The translations under genes and the position numbers were made by a program. From Cryobacterium cheniae (GTDB lineage Bacteria > Actinomycetota > Actinomycetes > Actinomycetales > Microbacteriaceae), in assembly GCF_004403395.1 (NCBI RefSeq), contig NZ_SOGN01000063.1, positions 1 to 64,000 on the forward strand: a DNA stretch of 64,000 nucleotides, in the 5' to 3' direction. Of this stretch, positions 36,666-46,006 are shown piece by piece. Position 1 is the stretch's first letter; each line of letters starts with the position of its first letter. The notes under the pieces are model-generated. The model had not been told where the DNA came from. It did not search any database and was given only the letters and a program-made list of their open reading frames with translations.

Positions 36666-38777
36666 TCAGCGGATCAGGCTGCGCGGCGGCTCCATGAACT
36701 CGTCCCCGCCGTACTTCTCGTTGGCGGCGCTCATCATCGCGGGCCACATCCGGTGCCGGGCCGTGGCCGCCTTCCCGCTGTCGAAGTACGTCTCCCGCTG
36801 GTCCTCGGGCTCCCCCGACACGTTCACGACGCCCACAACGGTGGCGACCTTCGTGCTCGCGCCGGCCATCCAGGTGTCCGTGTTCTCGTCCGTGGTGCCG
36901 GTCTTTCCGATCATCGGCACCCGCGGGTCAGTGTCGTAGTAGGAGGAGGCGCCCGAGCCGTCGGTCATCACCCGCTCCATGGCGTAGCTCATCGCCGCGG
37001 CGACCTCCGGGCTGACGGACTGCGTGCAGCTCGACTGCGGCACCGGGAGTTCGGCCCCGTCCGGTCCGGTGATCCGGTCGATCACGACCGGGGTGCAGGT
37101 GACGCCGTTGTTCGCGATCCCCGCGTAGGCGGCCGCCATCGTCAGCGGTGCGATTTCGTTGGTGCCCAGCACCGAAGACGCGCCCTGTTCCAGCGCGCCC
37201 CCATCGGCGCGGTGCACACCGAAGGCTTCGGCCGTCTTCCGGATGTCGCACAGGTCTAGTTCCTTGGCCATCCCGATGAAGCCGGTATTGATCGAGTCGA
37301 TGGTCGATTCCAGCGGGGTGTAATACGAGTCGTCGTCCGAGGACCTGTCGTTGCCGGGCGCGAAGGCTTCGCCGTAGTCCTGGGGCCCGTTGCAACTGTC
37401 CTCGAAGGTGCCCCAGTCGTCGCGTTCCCGGGAGTTGACCGAGTCGGCGAGCGAGTTGCCCCGGGAGAGCCATTCGGCGAGGGTGAACACCTTGTAGGTC
37501 GACCCGGTCTGGAATCCGTTGGAACCGCCCTGATCGAGGTCGGTGTTGTAGTTGATGCCGGTGAAGTTGGGAGCGGTGTCGGCCGGGTCCTGGCTGTAGT
37601 CCTTGTTCTGGGTCATCGCCAGCACCCGCCCGGTGCCGACGCCCACGCTCGTGATGACGCCGCCGACATCCCATTCCTCGAAGGTCTGGGGGACGTTCTC
37701 GGCCATGGTTTCCTCGGCGACCCTCTGCAGGTCCGGGTCGAGGGTCGTGTACACGTTGTAGCCGCCGAGCCGGAAGTTGGCCAGCCGCTCATCGGCATCC
37801 GCGCCGAAGGCCGGGTCGTTCCGGAGGGTCTGGAGGACCAGGTCGCAGAAGTAGGCGCTGCCGCCCGCGGTGCGGCAACCCGTGCTGGGTTCGGTGATGG
37901 TCGGCTCAACGGGAACGCTGATCGCGGCGTCGTGATCGGCGGTACTGATCTTCTCGCGCTTCAGCATCTCGTCGAGGATGTAGTCGCGGCGTTCCTTGTT
38001 GGCCGCGTACCCGTTGGCGGCGCCGTTGGTCGTGCTCTCGGGTTCGTCGAGCTGGAACTTGACCGGGTTGTTCACGATGGCGACGAGGCTCGCGGCCTGC
38101 GGCAGCGTCAACCCCGCCGCGGTCGTGTTGAAGTAGTAGCTCGCGGCCGCCTCGATGCCGTAGACGGATCCCCCGAAGCCGGTGATGTTCAGGTACTGCC
38201 GGAGGATGTCGTCCTTGGAGTATTTCTTCTCCAGCCCGACGGCGAGGCTCATCTCCTTGAGCTTGCGCCAGGGGCTGGTCTCCGTGGCCGCGTCGTAACA
38301 GGTCATCCGTTCGTCATCGTCGGCCAGTGCCTCGCACTTCTGCACGAGCACGTTTTTCACATACTGCTGAGTGATCGAGGATCCTCCGCGGACCTCTCCG
38401 GTGAACAGGGTCGTGACCGCGCCGGTGAGGCTGCCCCAGATGTTGACGCCGCCGTGCGTGAAAAAGCCGGGGTCCTCTCCGGAGGTCGCCGCATCCTTCA
38501 CAAACGGGCTGATCGCATCCGAACCCACTTCGACCCGGTTCTGGTCGTAGAACGAGGCGAGCAGATAGGACGAACCATCACTCGAGGTGGCGTAGATGTT
38601 GCTCTTCTGCGACAACCGGCCGATCGACAGGTCGTCGGGCAGATTGACCACGACCACGATCGCCGTCGTCGCCAGCAGTGCCACGACGACACCGAGCGCG
38701 ATCAGCACGCGCGCCCGCACCCGCCGTCGGGAACGACGAGCGGTCTTTCTACCGGACAATTCAGTGGTCATGGGCAC
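36666..38777 (-). CDS. Class A penicillin-binding protein (transglycosylase/transpeptidase)
   Basis: Bifunctional peptidoglycan synthase of 703 residues. The basic cytosolic N-terminus is followed by one membrane segment (about 22-45). The GT51 transglycosylase has catalytic Glu101 in EDPGFFTHGG, with GGSSITQQYVKN and KKYSKDDILRQYLN following. The transpeptidase has S-x2-K (STYK), S-x-N (SIN) and KTGT motifs. The length suits PonA-type proteins without a long C-terminal tail. It converges with prfC and lies upstream of the second RNase J gene. It is a beta-lactam target at the cell surface. Confidence 0.94.
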   Translation of the reverse strand: MPMTTELSGRKTARRSRRRVRARVLIALGVVVALLATTAIVVVVNLPDDLSIGRLSQKSNIYATSSDGSSYLLASFYDQNRVEVGSDAISPFVKDAATSGEDPGFFTHGGVNIWGSLTGAVTTLFTGEVRGGSSITQQYVKNVLVQKCEALADDDERMTCYDAATETSPWRKLKEMSLAVGLEKKYSKDDILRQYLNITGFGGSVYGIEAAASYYFNTTAAGLTLPQAASLVAIVNNPVKFQLDEPESTTNGAANGYAANKERRDYILDEMLKREKISTADHDAAISVPVEPTITEPSTGCRTAGGSAYFCDLVLQTLRNDPAFGADADERLANFRLGGYNVYTTLDPDLQRVAEETMAENVPQTFEEWDVGGVITSVGVGTGRVLAMTQNKDYSQDPADTAPNFTGINYNTDLDQGGSNGFQTGSTYKVFTLAEWLSRGNSLADSVNSRERDDWGTFEDSCNGPQDYGEAFAPGNDRSSDDDSYYTPLESTIDSINTGFIGMAKELDLCDIRKTAEAFGVHRADGGALEQGASSVLGTNEIAPLTMAAAYAGIANNGVTCTPVVIDRITGPDGAELPVPQSSCTQSVSPEVAAAMSYAMERVMTDGSGASSYYDTDPRVPMIGKTGTTDENTDTWMAGASTKVATVVGVVNVSGEPEDQRETYFDSGKAATARHRMWPAMMSAANEKYGGDEFMEPPRSLIR

Positions 38778-38810
38778 GCCGAGTCGTTTCTGGTCGAGGG
38801 AAAGCGGGAA

Positions 38811-38838
38811 GGCCGCCGGGCCGTACGGCCCGACGGCC
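38811..38838 (-). terminator. Strong GC-rich hairpin after the second RNase J gene
   Basis: GGGCCGTACGGCCC (38818-38831) is a perfect 14-base palindrome, extended outward by GGCCG/CGGCC with small mismatches. It follows the stop of the RNase J gene by about a dozen bases and precedes the penicillin-binding protein gene reading away. Only a short pyrimidine stretch follows, so termination is probable but not certain. Confidence 0.5.
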
Positions 38839-38850
38839 CGGCGACACCGA

Positions 38851-40539
38851 TCAGGCGTCGACGACGACCGAGGTGATGACCGGGATGCGACGGTACTTGC
38901 GCTGCATCCAGCGGGTCAGGCTCTGAGTGAAGATTTCCTCGAGCTCAGCGCCGCTGACGATCTTGACCTTGTTCGCGGCGCGCAGGCCGTCATCGATGGA
39001 CTTGGTCGCGCCCTGGATCCACTCGTTGTCCTGCACGAAGCCGCGGGCGATGAACTCGACCGGTTCGGTGAGAAGGCCGGTGCGGGTGTCCAGGATGCCG
39101 AGGATCGTGACGGCGCCGTCGTTGGAGAGCTGCACACGGTCGGCGAGTGCCTCTTCGGATCCGCCGCCACCGACGGTCATGCCGTGCACGAAGACGAGCT
39201 CGGCGGCCACGCGGCCGGTGACCTTCGCGACGCCGTCGACGAGGTCGACGACCACGCCGTCTTCGACGACGAGGACCTGGTCTTCGGGGACGCCGGTGCG
39301 AATGGCGAGATCCGCGTTCGACTTGAGGTGGCGCCATTCGCCGTGGTACGGCAGTACGTTCTTGGGCTTGACGATGTTGTAGCAGTACACGAGTTCGCCG
39401 GCCGACGCGTGGCCGGAGACGTGCACCTTGGCGTTGCCCTTGTGTACGACGTTGGCACCCCAGCGGGTGAGGCCGTTGATGACCCGGTAGATCGAGTTCT
39501 CGTTGCCGGGGATCAGCGAGCTGGCGAGAAGAACGGTGTCGCCCTCGCCGATCTTGATGGTGTGCTCGCGGTTGGCCATGCGGGCCAGTGCGGCCATGGG
39601 CTCCCCCTGAGAACCGGTGCAGATGAGGACGACCTTGTCGTCCTTCATCCGGTCGAAGGCCTTGACGTCGACCAGGAGGCCCTTGGGCACCTGGAGGAAG
39701 CCCAGCTTCTCGGCGATGCCCATATTGCGCACCATCGATCGGCCCACGAAGGCCACCTTGCGGTTGTGGCGGGCGGCAGCGTCGATGACCTGCTGGATGC
39801 GGTGCACGTGGCTGGCGAAGCTGGAGACGATGATGCGGCGCGGCGCGGTGCGGAAGACGGCGTCGATGGCGGGGCGGATGTCTTCCTCGGTCACCGTGAA
39901 CCCGGGGACCTCGGCGTTGGTCGAGTCGGTCAGGAACAGGTCGACGCCCTCTTCACCGAGCCGGGCGAAGCCGGGGAGGTCGGTGAGGCGGTTGTCGAGG
40001 GGGAACTGGTCCATCTTGAAGTCGCCGGTGACGAGCACGAGGCCGGCCTCGGTGCGGATCGCCACGGCGAGTCCGTCGGGGATCGAGTGGTTCACGGCGA
40101 GGAATTCGAGGTCGAACGGGCCGGCCTTGCGGCGCTGCCCTTCCTTGACCTCGATCAGGCGCGGCGTGATGCGGTGCTCTTCGAGCTTGGCGGTGACGAA
40201 GGCAAGGGTGAGCTGCGACCCGATGACGGGGATGTCCTTGCGTTCGCGCAGCAGGTACGGCACCCCGCCGATGTGGTCCTCGTGGCCGTGGGTGAGAACG
40301 ATGGCCTCGATGTCCTGGAGGCGGTCGCGCAGCGACGAGAAGTCGGGCAGGATCACGTTGATGCCGGGCTGGGTCTCTTCGGGGAAGAGGACGCCGCAGT
40401 CCACGATCAGGAGCTTGCCCTTGTGTTCGAAGACGGTCATGTTGCGGCCGATCTCGCCGAGACCGCCGAGCGGGGTGACGCGGAGGCCACGGCTGGGCAG
40501 TTTCGGCGGCGTGGACAGGTCGAGCGGGTGCTTGGTCAA
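38851..40539 (-). CDS. Ribonuclease J (second copy)
   Basis: Second full-length RNase J, 562 residues from a TTG at 40539. Residues before this are antisense to a control region and unlike the family. The metal site THGHEDHIG (H84, H86, D88, H89), NHSIPD, GDFKMDQ, SSFASHVHRIQQ and HVSGHA are all intact. Both copies should therefore be catalytically competent. The N-terminus resembles mycobacterial RNase J more closely (GLRVTPLGGLGEIGRNMTVFEH). Copies often pair as heteromers in Firmicutes. It is preceded by a 330-base leader region. Confidence 0.93.
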   Translation of the reverse strand: MTKHPLDLSTPPKLPSRGLRVTPLGGLGEIGRNMTVFEHKGKLLIVDCGVLFPEETQPGINVILPDFSSLRDRLQDIEAIVLTHGHEDHIGGVPYLLRERKDIPVIGSQLTLAFVTAKLEEHRITPRLIEVKEGQRRKAGPFDLEFLAVNHSIPDGLAVAIRTEAGLVLVTGDFKMDQFPLDNRLTDLPGFARLGEEGVDLFLTDSTNAEVPGFTVTEEDIRPAIDAVFRTAPRRIIVSSFASHVHRIQQVIDAAARHNRKVAFVGRSMVRNMGIAEKLGFLQVPKGLLVDVKAFDRMKDDKVVLICTGSQGEPMAALARMANREHTIKIGEGDTVLLASSLIPGNENSIYRVINGLTRWGANVVHKGNAKVHVSGHASAGELVYCYNIVKPKNVLPYHGEWRHLKSNADLAIRTGVPEDQVLVVEDGVVVDLVDGVAKVTGRVAAELVFVHGMTVGGGGSEEALADRVQLSNDGAVTILGILDTRTGLLTEPVEFIARGFVQDNEWIQGATKSIDDGLRAANKVKIVSGAELEEIFTQSLTRWMQRKYRRIPVITSVVVDA

Positions 40540-40872
40540 AGAAAACTCATTTCTCAGTGTGAAAACGCGCGCGTGGCGGGCGTGTCTCGCGTAATGGACC
40601 GTGTCGGGTCCGGGTGAACGGATGTTCTGGTGAACAGATCGTGCAAAGTCTGGATTCGGGCGGCCTCTCCCGGGGCGGACGCTGGTGTCCGATCGGGTCG
40701 GAGTCGAGGGTGAGTCCGAAGGCGGGGGCGGCAGGTCCGCGGTGTCATCGACACGGCGGTCGAGACGGCACGGATGATGCTCATGACTTTTCATTCTACC
40801 GCAGCCCGGTCCGTCGCTCCGCCGCTCCCCCTCCCCAGCCTTCTCGAAGGCGGCAGCGGTAGCGTCAGACCC
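40540..40872. other. 333-base intergenic region between the second rnj and gpx
   Basis: No gene is supported in this gap between two divergent genes. It holds a dyad TGTTC-tggt-GAACA (40624-40637) and an overlapping direct repeat GGTGAAC-n-GAT (40613-40623 and 40629-40639). The half-sites are in the opposite order to a LexA box, so an SOS site is not claimed. A pyrimidine-rich stretch lies near 40830. Promoters for both genes must be here, but none is clear. Confidence 0.5.
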
Positions 40873-41376
40873 ATGTCAGCGTCAGTGCTCTACTCGACCC
40901 CGCTCACCCTCATCGACGGCACGGAAACGACCTTCGGCCAGTTCGCCGGCAAGGCTGTCCTGGTCGTCAACGTCGCCTCCAAATGCGGCTTCACCCCGCA
41001 GTACGCCGGCCTGGAAGCGCTCCACCAGAAGTACCAGGACGAGGGTCTCGTCGTGCTCGGCCTCCCCTGCAACCAGTTCATGGGGCAGGAGCCCGGGGCC
41101 GAGGCGGAGATCGAGTCGTTCTGCCAGATGAACTACGGCGTCACTTTCCCGCTGAGCGTCAAGGTCGACGTGCGCGGCAAGCACCAGCACCCGCTCTACG
41201 CCCAGCTGACCAAGTTCAAATCAGGCCTGCTGCCCGGCCTGATCAAGTGGAACTTCGAGAAGTTCCTGGTGAGCCCCGACGGCGAGATCGTCGACCGTTT
41301 CGCCTCGACGGTCGAGCCGGAGTCCGGCGAGATCGTGCAGGCGATCGAGAAGACCCTCGCGGCCGACGCGGCCTAG
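40873..41376 (+). CDS. Glutathione peroxidase family thiol peroxidase
   Basis: Protein of 167 residues. The peroxidatic residue is a cysteine in NVASKCGFTPQY, with LPCNQFMGQEP and WNFEKFLV completing the catalytic tetrad motifs. The cysteine form usually works with thioredoxin rather than glutathione. Actinobacteria lack glutathione, so thioredoxin or mycothiol-linked reduction is likely. The ATG at 40873 is chosen over upstream codons, which have no support. Its stop overlaps the convergent citE-like gene by four bases. Confidence 0.92.
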   Translation: MSASVLYSTPLTLIDGTETTFGQFAGKAVLVVNVASKCGFTPQYAGLEALHQKYQDEGLVVLGLPCNQFMGQEPGAEAEIESFCQMNYGVTFPLSVKVDVRGKHQHPLYAQLTKFKSGLLPGLIKWNFEKFLVSPDGEIVDRFASTVEPESGEIVQAIEKTLAADAA

Positions 41377-42251
41377 TAGTCCACCGCGTCGGGTGGAGCC
41401 GAGTGCGTCGGGGCCGAACCGGTCGGCCAGCGGGGCTCCGGCGGGACGGCCTCCGCCCGCCGCAGCACGGCCTCGGCATGACGCAGCAGGGGCGCGTCGA
41501 TCATGCGTCCCTGATAGGCGAACACACCCTCCTCGCCGGCCGCCGCCTCCAGGATCTGCCACGCCGCCGCGACCTCGGCGGGCGCGGGCCGGTACGCGGC
41601 CCGGATGACGGGCACCTGGCTGGGGTGGATGCAGGCGGTGGCGCGGAATCCGCTCGCGACGGCATCCACCACCTCCTCTTCCAGACCCTCGAGGTCGGGG
41701 ATGGCCAGGAAGACGCCGTCCACGGCGGCCTTGTCGTTGGCCCCGGCCGCGAGGAGTACCGCGGAACGGGCGTAGCGGGCGATGGCGCGGTACCTGCCGT
41801 CGGGGAACCGGCTCGAGCTGCCGCCGAGCGAGGCCACCAGATCGTCGGCGCCCCACATCAGTGCCACCACATTGGGCTCGGCCGCGATCGCCGGGGCGGC
41901 GAGCACCCCTGCTGCGGTCTCGCAGAGCGCGATCACCTCGAACCGGGCGAGAGCGGCGAGATGGGCGGCGCTCACGGCCTTCGGCAGCATCACATAGCGG
42001 TACAGGGTGTCGTCGAGGGCGGCGAGGTCGCGCTCGAAGTCGGGCGTGCCGGCCGGGTTGACGCGCACGATGGTGCGCTCGGGGTCGAGTGGATGGCTGA
42101 CCAGCAGGCCGCGGGCCCTCGCCCGGTTGCCGGGCAGGAGCGCGTCTTCCAGGTCGAGGATCACGGCATCCGCGCGCTCAGCCGCCTTCCGGTACCGGTC
42201 GGAGCGGTCGGCCGGGCAGAACAGCAGTGCGGGCCCGAGATCGAAGCTCAC
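41373..42251 (-). CDS. HpcH/HpaI (CitE-like) acyl-CoA lyase
   Basis: Protein of 292 residues of the CitE/HpcH family. It has the N-terminal LLFCPADRSDRY motif, acidic metal-binding residues in VILDLEDAL, and the ACIHPSQV motif. Its M. tuberculosis counterpart by position, Rv2498c, cleaves C5-C6 hydroxyacyl-CoAs and links leucine and itaconate breakdown. The GTG start overlaps the maoC stop by four bases. It is the last gene of the mcc-type operon. An HMG-CoA or citramalyl-CoA lyase role is likely but not proven. Confidence 0.88.
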   Translation of the reverse strand: MSFDLGPALLFCPADRSDRYRKAAERADAVILDLEDALLPGNRARARGLLVSHPLDPERTIVRVNPAGTPDFERDLAALDDTLYRYVMLPKAVSAAHLAALARFEVIALCETAAGVLAAPAIAAEPNVVALMWGADDLVASLGGSSSRFPDGRYRAIARYARSAVLLAAGANDKAAVDGVFLAIPDLEGLEEEVVDAVASGFRATACIHPSQVPVIRAAYRPAPAEVAAAWQILEAAAGEEGVFAYQGRMIDAPLLRHAEAVLRRAEAVPPEPRWPTGSAPTHSAPPDAVDY

Positions 42252-42733
42252 CTGTCGGCCTCCTGGCACCAGACCAGCACCGTACGCTCGGCCGTGGCCA
42301 CCACGTCGCCGTGCTGGTTCCGTCCGGTGTGCCGGAGCGTGACCAGACCCTGCCCCGGCCGGGACGCCGACAGCCGGCGGTTGGTGACAACCGTGTCGGA
42401 GTACAGGGTGTCGCCGTGGAAGAGCGGATGCGGGAACGTCACCTCCCCGAAGCCGAGATTCGCCACGATCGTGCCCTGGGTCAGCTGCGCGACCGAGCTG
42501 CCCACCAGGGTGGACAGGGTGAACATCGAGTTGACCAGGCGTTGCCCGAACGGCTGGGTGGCCGCCCACGCCGCGTCGAGGTGCAGCGCCTGCGAGTTCA
42601 TGGTCAGCGTGCTGAAGAGCACGTTGTCGGCCTCGGTGACCGTGCGGCCGGGGCTGTGCCGGTAGCGGACGCCCTGGTCGAACTCCTCGTAGTACAGTCC
42701 GCGCTGCTCGATGGTTCGTCGTTCGTCGTTCAT
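42248..42733 (-). CDS. MaoC family dehydratase
   Basis: Hot-dog-fold protein of 161 residues with MaoC-type hydratase features (TVTEADNVLFSTLTMNSQALHLD). The aspartate and histidine typical of R-specific enoyl-CoA hydratases are in that segment. GGAGGAAC precedes the ATG. It overlaps the lyase gene and follows the acyl-CoA dehydrogenase gene by 11 bases. By position it corresponds to M. tuberculosis Rv2499c. It probably hydrates an enoyl-CoA intermediate of leucine breakdown. Confidence 0.87.
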   Translation of the reverse strand: MNDERRTIEQRGLYYEEFDQGVRYRHSPGRTVTEADNVLFSTLTMNSQALHLDAAWAATQPFGQRLVNSMFTLSTLVGSSVAQLTQGTIVANLGFGEVTFPHPLFHGDTLYSDTVVTNRRLSASRPGQGLVTLRHTGRNQHGDVVATAERTVLVWCQEADR

Positions 42734-42744
42734 GTTCCTCCTGC

Positions 42745-43911
42745 CTAACCGGTGAACCCGAGCGCCCGCGAGATGACCATCAGCTGAACCTCGGTGGTGC
42801 CTTCGCCGAGCTCGAGCACCTTCGAGTCGCGGTAGTGCCTCGCCACCGGGTTCTCGTTCAGGAACCCGTAGCCGCCGAAGATCTGGGTGGCGTCGCGGGC
42901 GTTGTCCATGGCCGCTTCGCTCCCCACCATTTTGGCAATCGAGGCCTCCATTTTGAAGGGGCGGCCGTGCACCATTTTCTGGGCCGCGTCGTAGTAGGCG
43001 AGGCGGGCCGTGTGCACGCGCGCCTGCATCCGGGCGATCTTGAAGGCGATGTGCTGGTTGGAGCCGATCGACCGGCCGAACACGTTGCGGCTGTTGGCGT
43101 AGCGGATGGCCTCCTCGAGGCAACCCTGCGCCGCGCCCGTGCAGAGCGCGGCGAAGGCGATGCGCCCCTCGTCGAGGGTCTGCACGAAGTTGGCGAAGCC
43201 GCGGCCGCGGTCGCCGAGCAGGTTGGCCTCCGGCACGCGCACGTTCTCGAAGAGCAGCGGATGCGTGTCGGAGGTGTGCCAGCCCACCTTGTCGTAGGCC
43301 GGCAACGCCGTGAATCCCGGGGTCGGGGTGGGCACCAGGATGGCCGTGAGCTCCTTCTTCACCGAGCCGTCGGGGCGCGGGGACTCCCCCGTGACGGCGG
43401 TCACCGTGACCAGTCGGGTGATCTCGGAACCGGAGTTGGTGATGAACTGCTTCGTGCCGTTGATCACCCATTCGCCGCCGGACAGCTCCGCCGTGGTCTT
43501 GGTGCCGGCGGCGTCGGAGCCGGCGTCCGCCTCGGTCAGCCCGAACGCGGCGAGCGCGCGCCCGCTGGTCAGCAGCGGCACCCATTCCTGCTTCTGCGCC
43601 TCGGTGCCGCGCCGGTACACGGGCATGATGCCGAGCCCCACACCGGCCTCCAGGGTGACGGCGATGGACTGGTCGACCCGGGCGAGCTGCTCGACCGCGA
43701 GGCAGAGCGCGAAGTAGTCCTGGCCCTGGCCGCCGTACTCCGTGGGGAACGGCAGGCCGAACAGTCCCATCTCGCCCATCTGGGCGATGATGTCGTACGG
43801 CAGGCTCCGTTTGGTGTCGTACTCGTACGCGGCCGGCGCCACCACCGTGTCGGCGAAGTCGCGCACGGTGTCGCTGAGGTGCTGCTGCTGCTCGGTCAGT
43901 TCCTGTTTCAC
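42745..43911 (-). CDS. Acyl-CoA dehydrogenase (isovaleryl-CoA dehydrogenase-like)
   Basis: FAD-dependent dehydrogenase of 388 residues. Family motifs include [19 protein letters not shown], a VGWHTSDT segment and the C-terminal [20 protein letters not shown]. The GTG start overlaps the carboxylase alpha stop by four bases. By operon context, next to a methylcrotonyl-CoA carboxylase, the substrate is probably isovaleryl-CoA or a related branched chain. Its positional counterpart is M. tuberculosis FadE19. Substrate choice cannot be read with certainty from the sequence. Confidence 0.92.
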   Translation of the reverse strand: MKQELTEQQQHLSDTVRDFADTVVAPAAYEYDTKRSLPYDIIAQMGEMGLFGLPFPTEYGGQGQDYFALCLAVEQLARVDQSIAVTLEAGVGLGIMPVYRRGTEAQKQEWVPLLTSGRALAAFGLTEADAGSDAAGTKTTAELSGGEWVINGTKQFITNSGSEITRLVTVTAVTGESPRPDGSVKKELTAILVPTPTPGFTALPAYDKVGWHTSDTHPLLFENVRVPEANLLGDRGRGFANFVQTLDEGRIAFAALCTGAAQGCLEEAIRYANSRNVFGRSIGSNQHIAFKIARMQARVHTARLAYYDAAQKMVHGRPFKMEASIAKMVGSEAAMDNARDATQIFGGYGFLNENPVARHYRDSKVLELGEGTTEVQLMVISRALGFTG

Positions 43912-45998
43912 GTTGGGTCTCCCTTGACTGGCGTGGCTGGTGTTGAGGCTTCCGTGACGGTGGCGACGATCTGGTCGAGGCGCACGAGGTCGCCCGGACG
44001 CACGCTCACGCTGAGCCGGCCATCCGTTTCGGCCACCAGATGGTGCTCCATCTTCATGGCCTCCACGGTGAGGATGCGCTGGCCGGCGACGATCAGGTCG
44101 CCCGTGGCCAGGTGCACGGCGACAACGGTGCCGGGCATCGGCGAGCGCACCTCGGGCCGGGCCGCACCGGCCTCTCCGCCGGCGCGGTCCAGGCCGGCGA
44201 GGCGGTCGGCGAGCTGCTCGGCGCGGGAGCGGTGCACCAGGTCCGCGCTGAAACCGTTCTGGCCGAGCCAGAGGCGCGGTCCGTCGGCAACGAGCTGCAG
44301 CACCTCGAGGCGGCCGTCCAGCTCACAGGCGAAGGTGCCCGAATGATCGGTGACGGGCGCGAGTCGGGCGGGAACGGGCATCCGGTCATCGACGGCCACG
44401 CGGAGGCCGTCCGGTCCGGCCAGCACGGCGACGTCGACCGTTTCGGTGGCGCTGACCCGCAGGCTGTAGCGCACCGGCCGGTCGGGGCCGAGCCGCCAGC
44501 CGCTCGGCTGCGCCCAGAGGCCGGGGCCGGTGGCTCCGCTGGTGTGGGCGGAGGCGCGGGCGGTCGCCTGGGCGTGCAGGAACAGGGCGGCGGCGACGGG
44601 AAGGTGGTCGGGCAGCGGCTGCCCGGGCATCCCCCGCAGTCCGAGGCCGGGCAGGCTGCGCTCGATCAGCCCGGTGTCGAGGCGGCCGGCGAGCACGTCG
44701 GGGTTCCGGAGCAGCAGCCGGAGGAACTCCAGATTGGTGTGCACCCCGAGCACCACGGTATCGGCGAGCGCCCGGTCGAGCCGGGCGAGGGCCTCGGCGC
44801 GGTCGGCTCCCCAGGCGATCACCTTGGCGAGCATCGGGTCGTAGACCCCGGAGATCGGCAGGCCCGACCGCAGGGAACTGTCGACCCGGATGCCCGCACC
44901 GGCCGGTTCGGACAGGCTCAGCACGGTGCCCTGGCTGGGCAGAAAACCGCGGGCCGGGTTCTCGGCGTAGACGCGGGCCTCGATCGCGTGACCGGTGAGC
45001 ACCACCTCGTCCTGGGTCAGCGGCAGCGGCTCCCCCGCGGCGATCCGCAGCTGCCACTCCACCAGGTCGAGGCCGGTGACCAGCTCCGTGACCGGGTGCT
45101 CCACCTGCAACCGGGTGTTCATCTCCATGAAGAAGAACTCGTCCGGGGCCGCGTCGGAGACCAGGAATTCCACCGTGCCGGCGCCCGTGTAGCCCACGCT
45201 CTGCGCCGCCCGGCAGGCCGCCTCGCCGATGCGAGCGCGGGTCGCCGGGTCGAGCAGCGGCGAGGGGGCTTCCTCGATCACCTTCTGGTGGCGGCGCTGC
45301 AGGGAGCACTCGCGCTCGCCGAGGTGGATGACGGCGCCCGTTGCGTCCGCGAGCACCTGCACCTCGATGTGCCGGGGCCGGTCGATGAAACGCTCGAGCA
45401 GCAGCGTGTCGTCGCCGAATGCGCCCAGCGCCACGCGCCGGGCCGTGACGAGCGCGGCGGCGAGCTCGCCCGCTGAGTCGACCCGCAGCATCCCCTTGCC
45501 GCCGCCGCCCGCTGACGGTTTGATCAAAAGCGGGTAGCCCACCGTTTCCGCGGCGGTGACGAGCTGCGCGTCGCTCTGGCCGGGCCGGGAGAACCCGGGG
45601 ATGACGGGCACCCCGCTGTCGGCGACGTGGTTCTTGCCGCGGATCTTGTCGCCCATCACGGCGAGGGCGGTGAGGCCGGGCCCGACGAAGACCAGGCCGG
45701 CGGCGGCAGAGGCGCGGGCGAAGGCCTCGTTCTCGCTCAGGAACCCGTAGCCGGGGTGCACGGCGTCGGCGCCGGTGGCGGCAGCGGCGGCCAGGATCGC
45801 GTCGATGTTCAGGTAGCTCGCCTGCGGGGCGGCCGGGCCGAGGCGCACCGCGGCGTCCGCGAGGCTCACGTGCAGCGCGTCCCGGTCGGCGTCGCTGTAG
45901 ACGGCGACCGAACGGATGCCCATGGCGCGCAGGGTGCGGATGATGCGGCAGGCGATCTCGCCGCGGTTGGCGACCAGCACGGTCTCGAAGGGTTTCAT
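43908..45998 (-). CDS. accA1: Biotin-dependent acyl-CoA carboxylase alpha subunit (MCC type)
   Basis: Protein of 696 residues from the ATG at 45998. It carries biotin carboxylase ([19 protein letters not shown] start, GGGGKGM ATP loop, [14 protein letters not shown]) and a C-terminal biotin carboxyl carrier domain with EAMKMEH. It carboxylates biotin for transfer by the beta subunit encoded just upstream. Domain size and partner match 3-methylcrotonyl-CoA carboxylase, as for M. tuberculosis AccA1. Propionyl-CoA carboxylase is the alternative but less supported by context. Confidence 0.93.
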   Translation of the reverse strand: MKPFETVLVANRGEIACRIIRTLRAMGIRSVAVYSDADRDALHVSLADAAVRLGPAAPQASYLNIDAILAAAAATGADAVHPGYGFLSENEAFARASAAAGLVFVGPGLTALAVMGDKIRGKNHVADSGVPVIPGFSRPGQSDAQLVTAAETVGYPLLIKPSAGGGGKGMLRVDSAGELAAALVTARRVALGAFGDDTLLLERFIDRPRHIEVQVLADATGAVIHLGERECSLQRRHQKVIEEAPSPLLDPATRARIGEAACRAAQSVGYTGAGTVEFLVSDAAPDEFFFMEMNTRLQVEHPVTELVTGLDLVEWQLRIAAGEPLPLTQDEVVLTGHAIEARVYAENPARGFLPSQGTVLSLSEPAGAGIRVDSSLRSGLPISGVYDPMLAKVIAWGADRAEALARLDRALADTVVLGVHTNLEFLRLLLRNPDVLAGRLDTGLIERSLPGLGLRGMPGQPLPDHLPVAAALFLHAQATARASAHTSGATGPGLWAQPSGWRLGPDRPVRYSLRVSATETVDVAVLAGPDGLRVAVDDRMPVPARLAPVTDHSGTFACELDGRLEVLQLVADGPRLWLGQNGFSADLVHRSRAEQLADRLAGLDRAGGEAGAARPEVRSPMPGTVVAVHLATGDLIVAGQRILTVEAMKMEHHLVAETDGRLSVSVRPGDLVRLDQIVATVTEASTPATPVKGDPT

Positions 45999-46006
45999 GG
46001 TGCGCC

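Noticed and set aside
40624-40637. LexA box upstream of the second RNase J
   Set aside because: The halves are TGTTC then GAACA, the reverse order of the GAAC-N4-GTTC box, so LexA would not recognise it.
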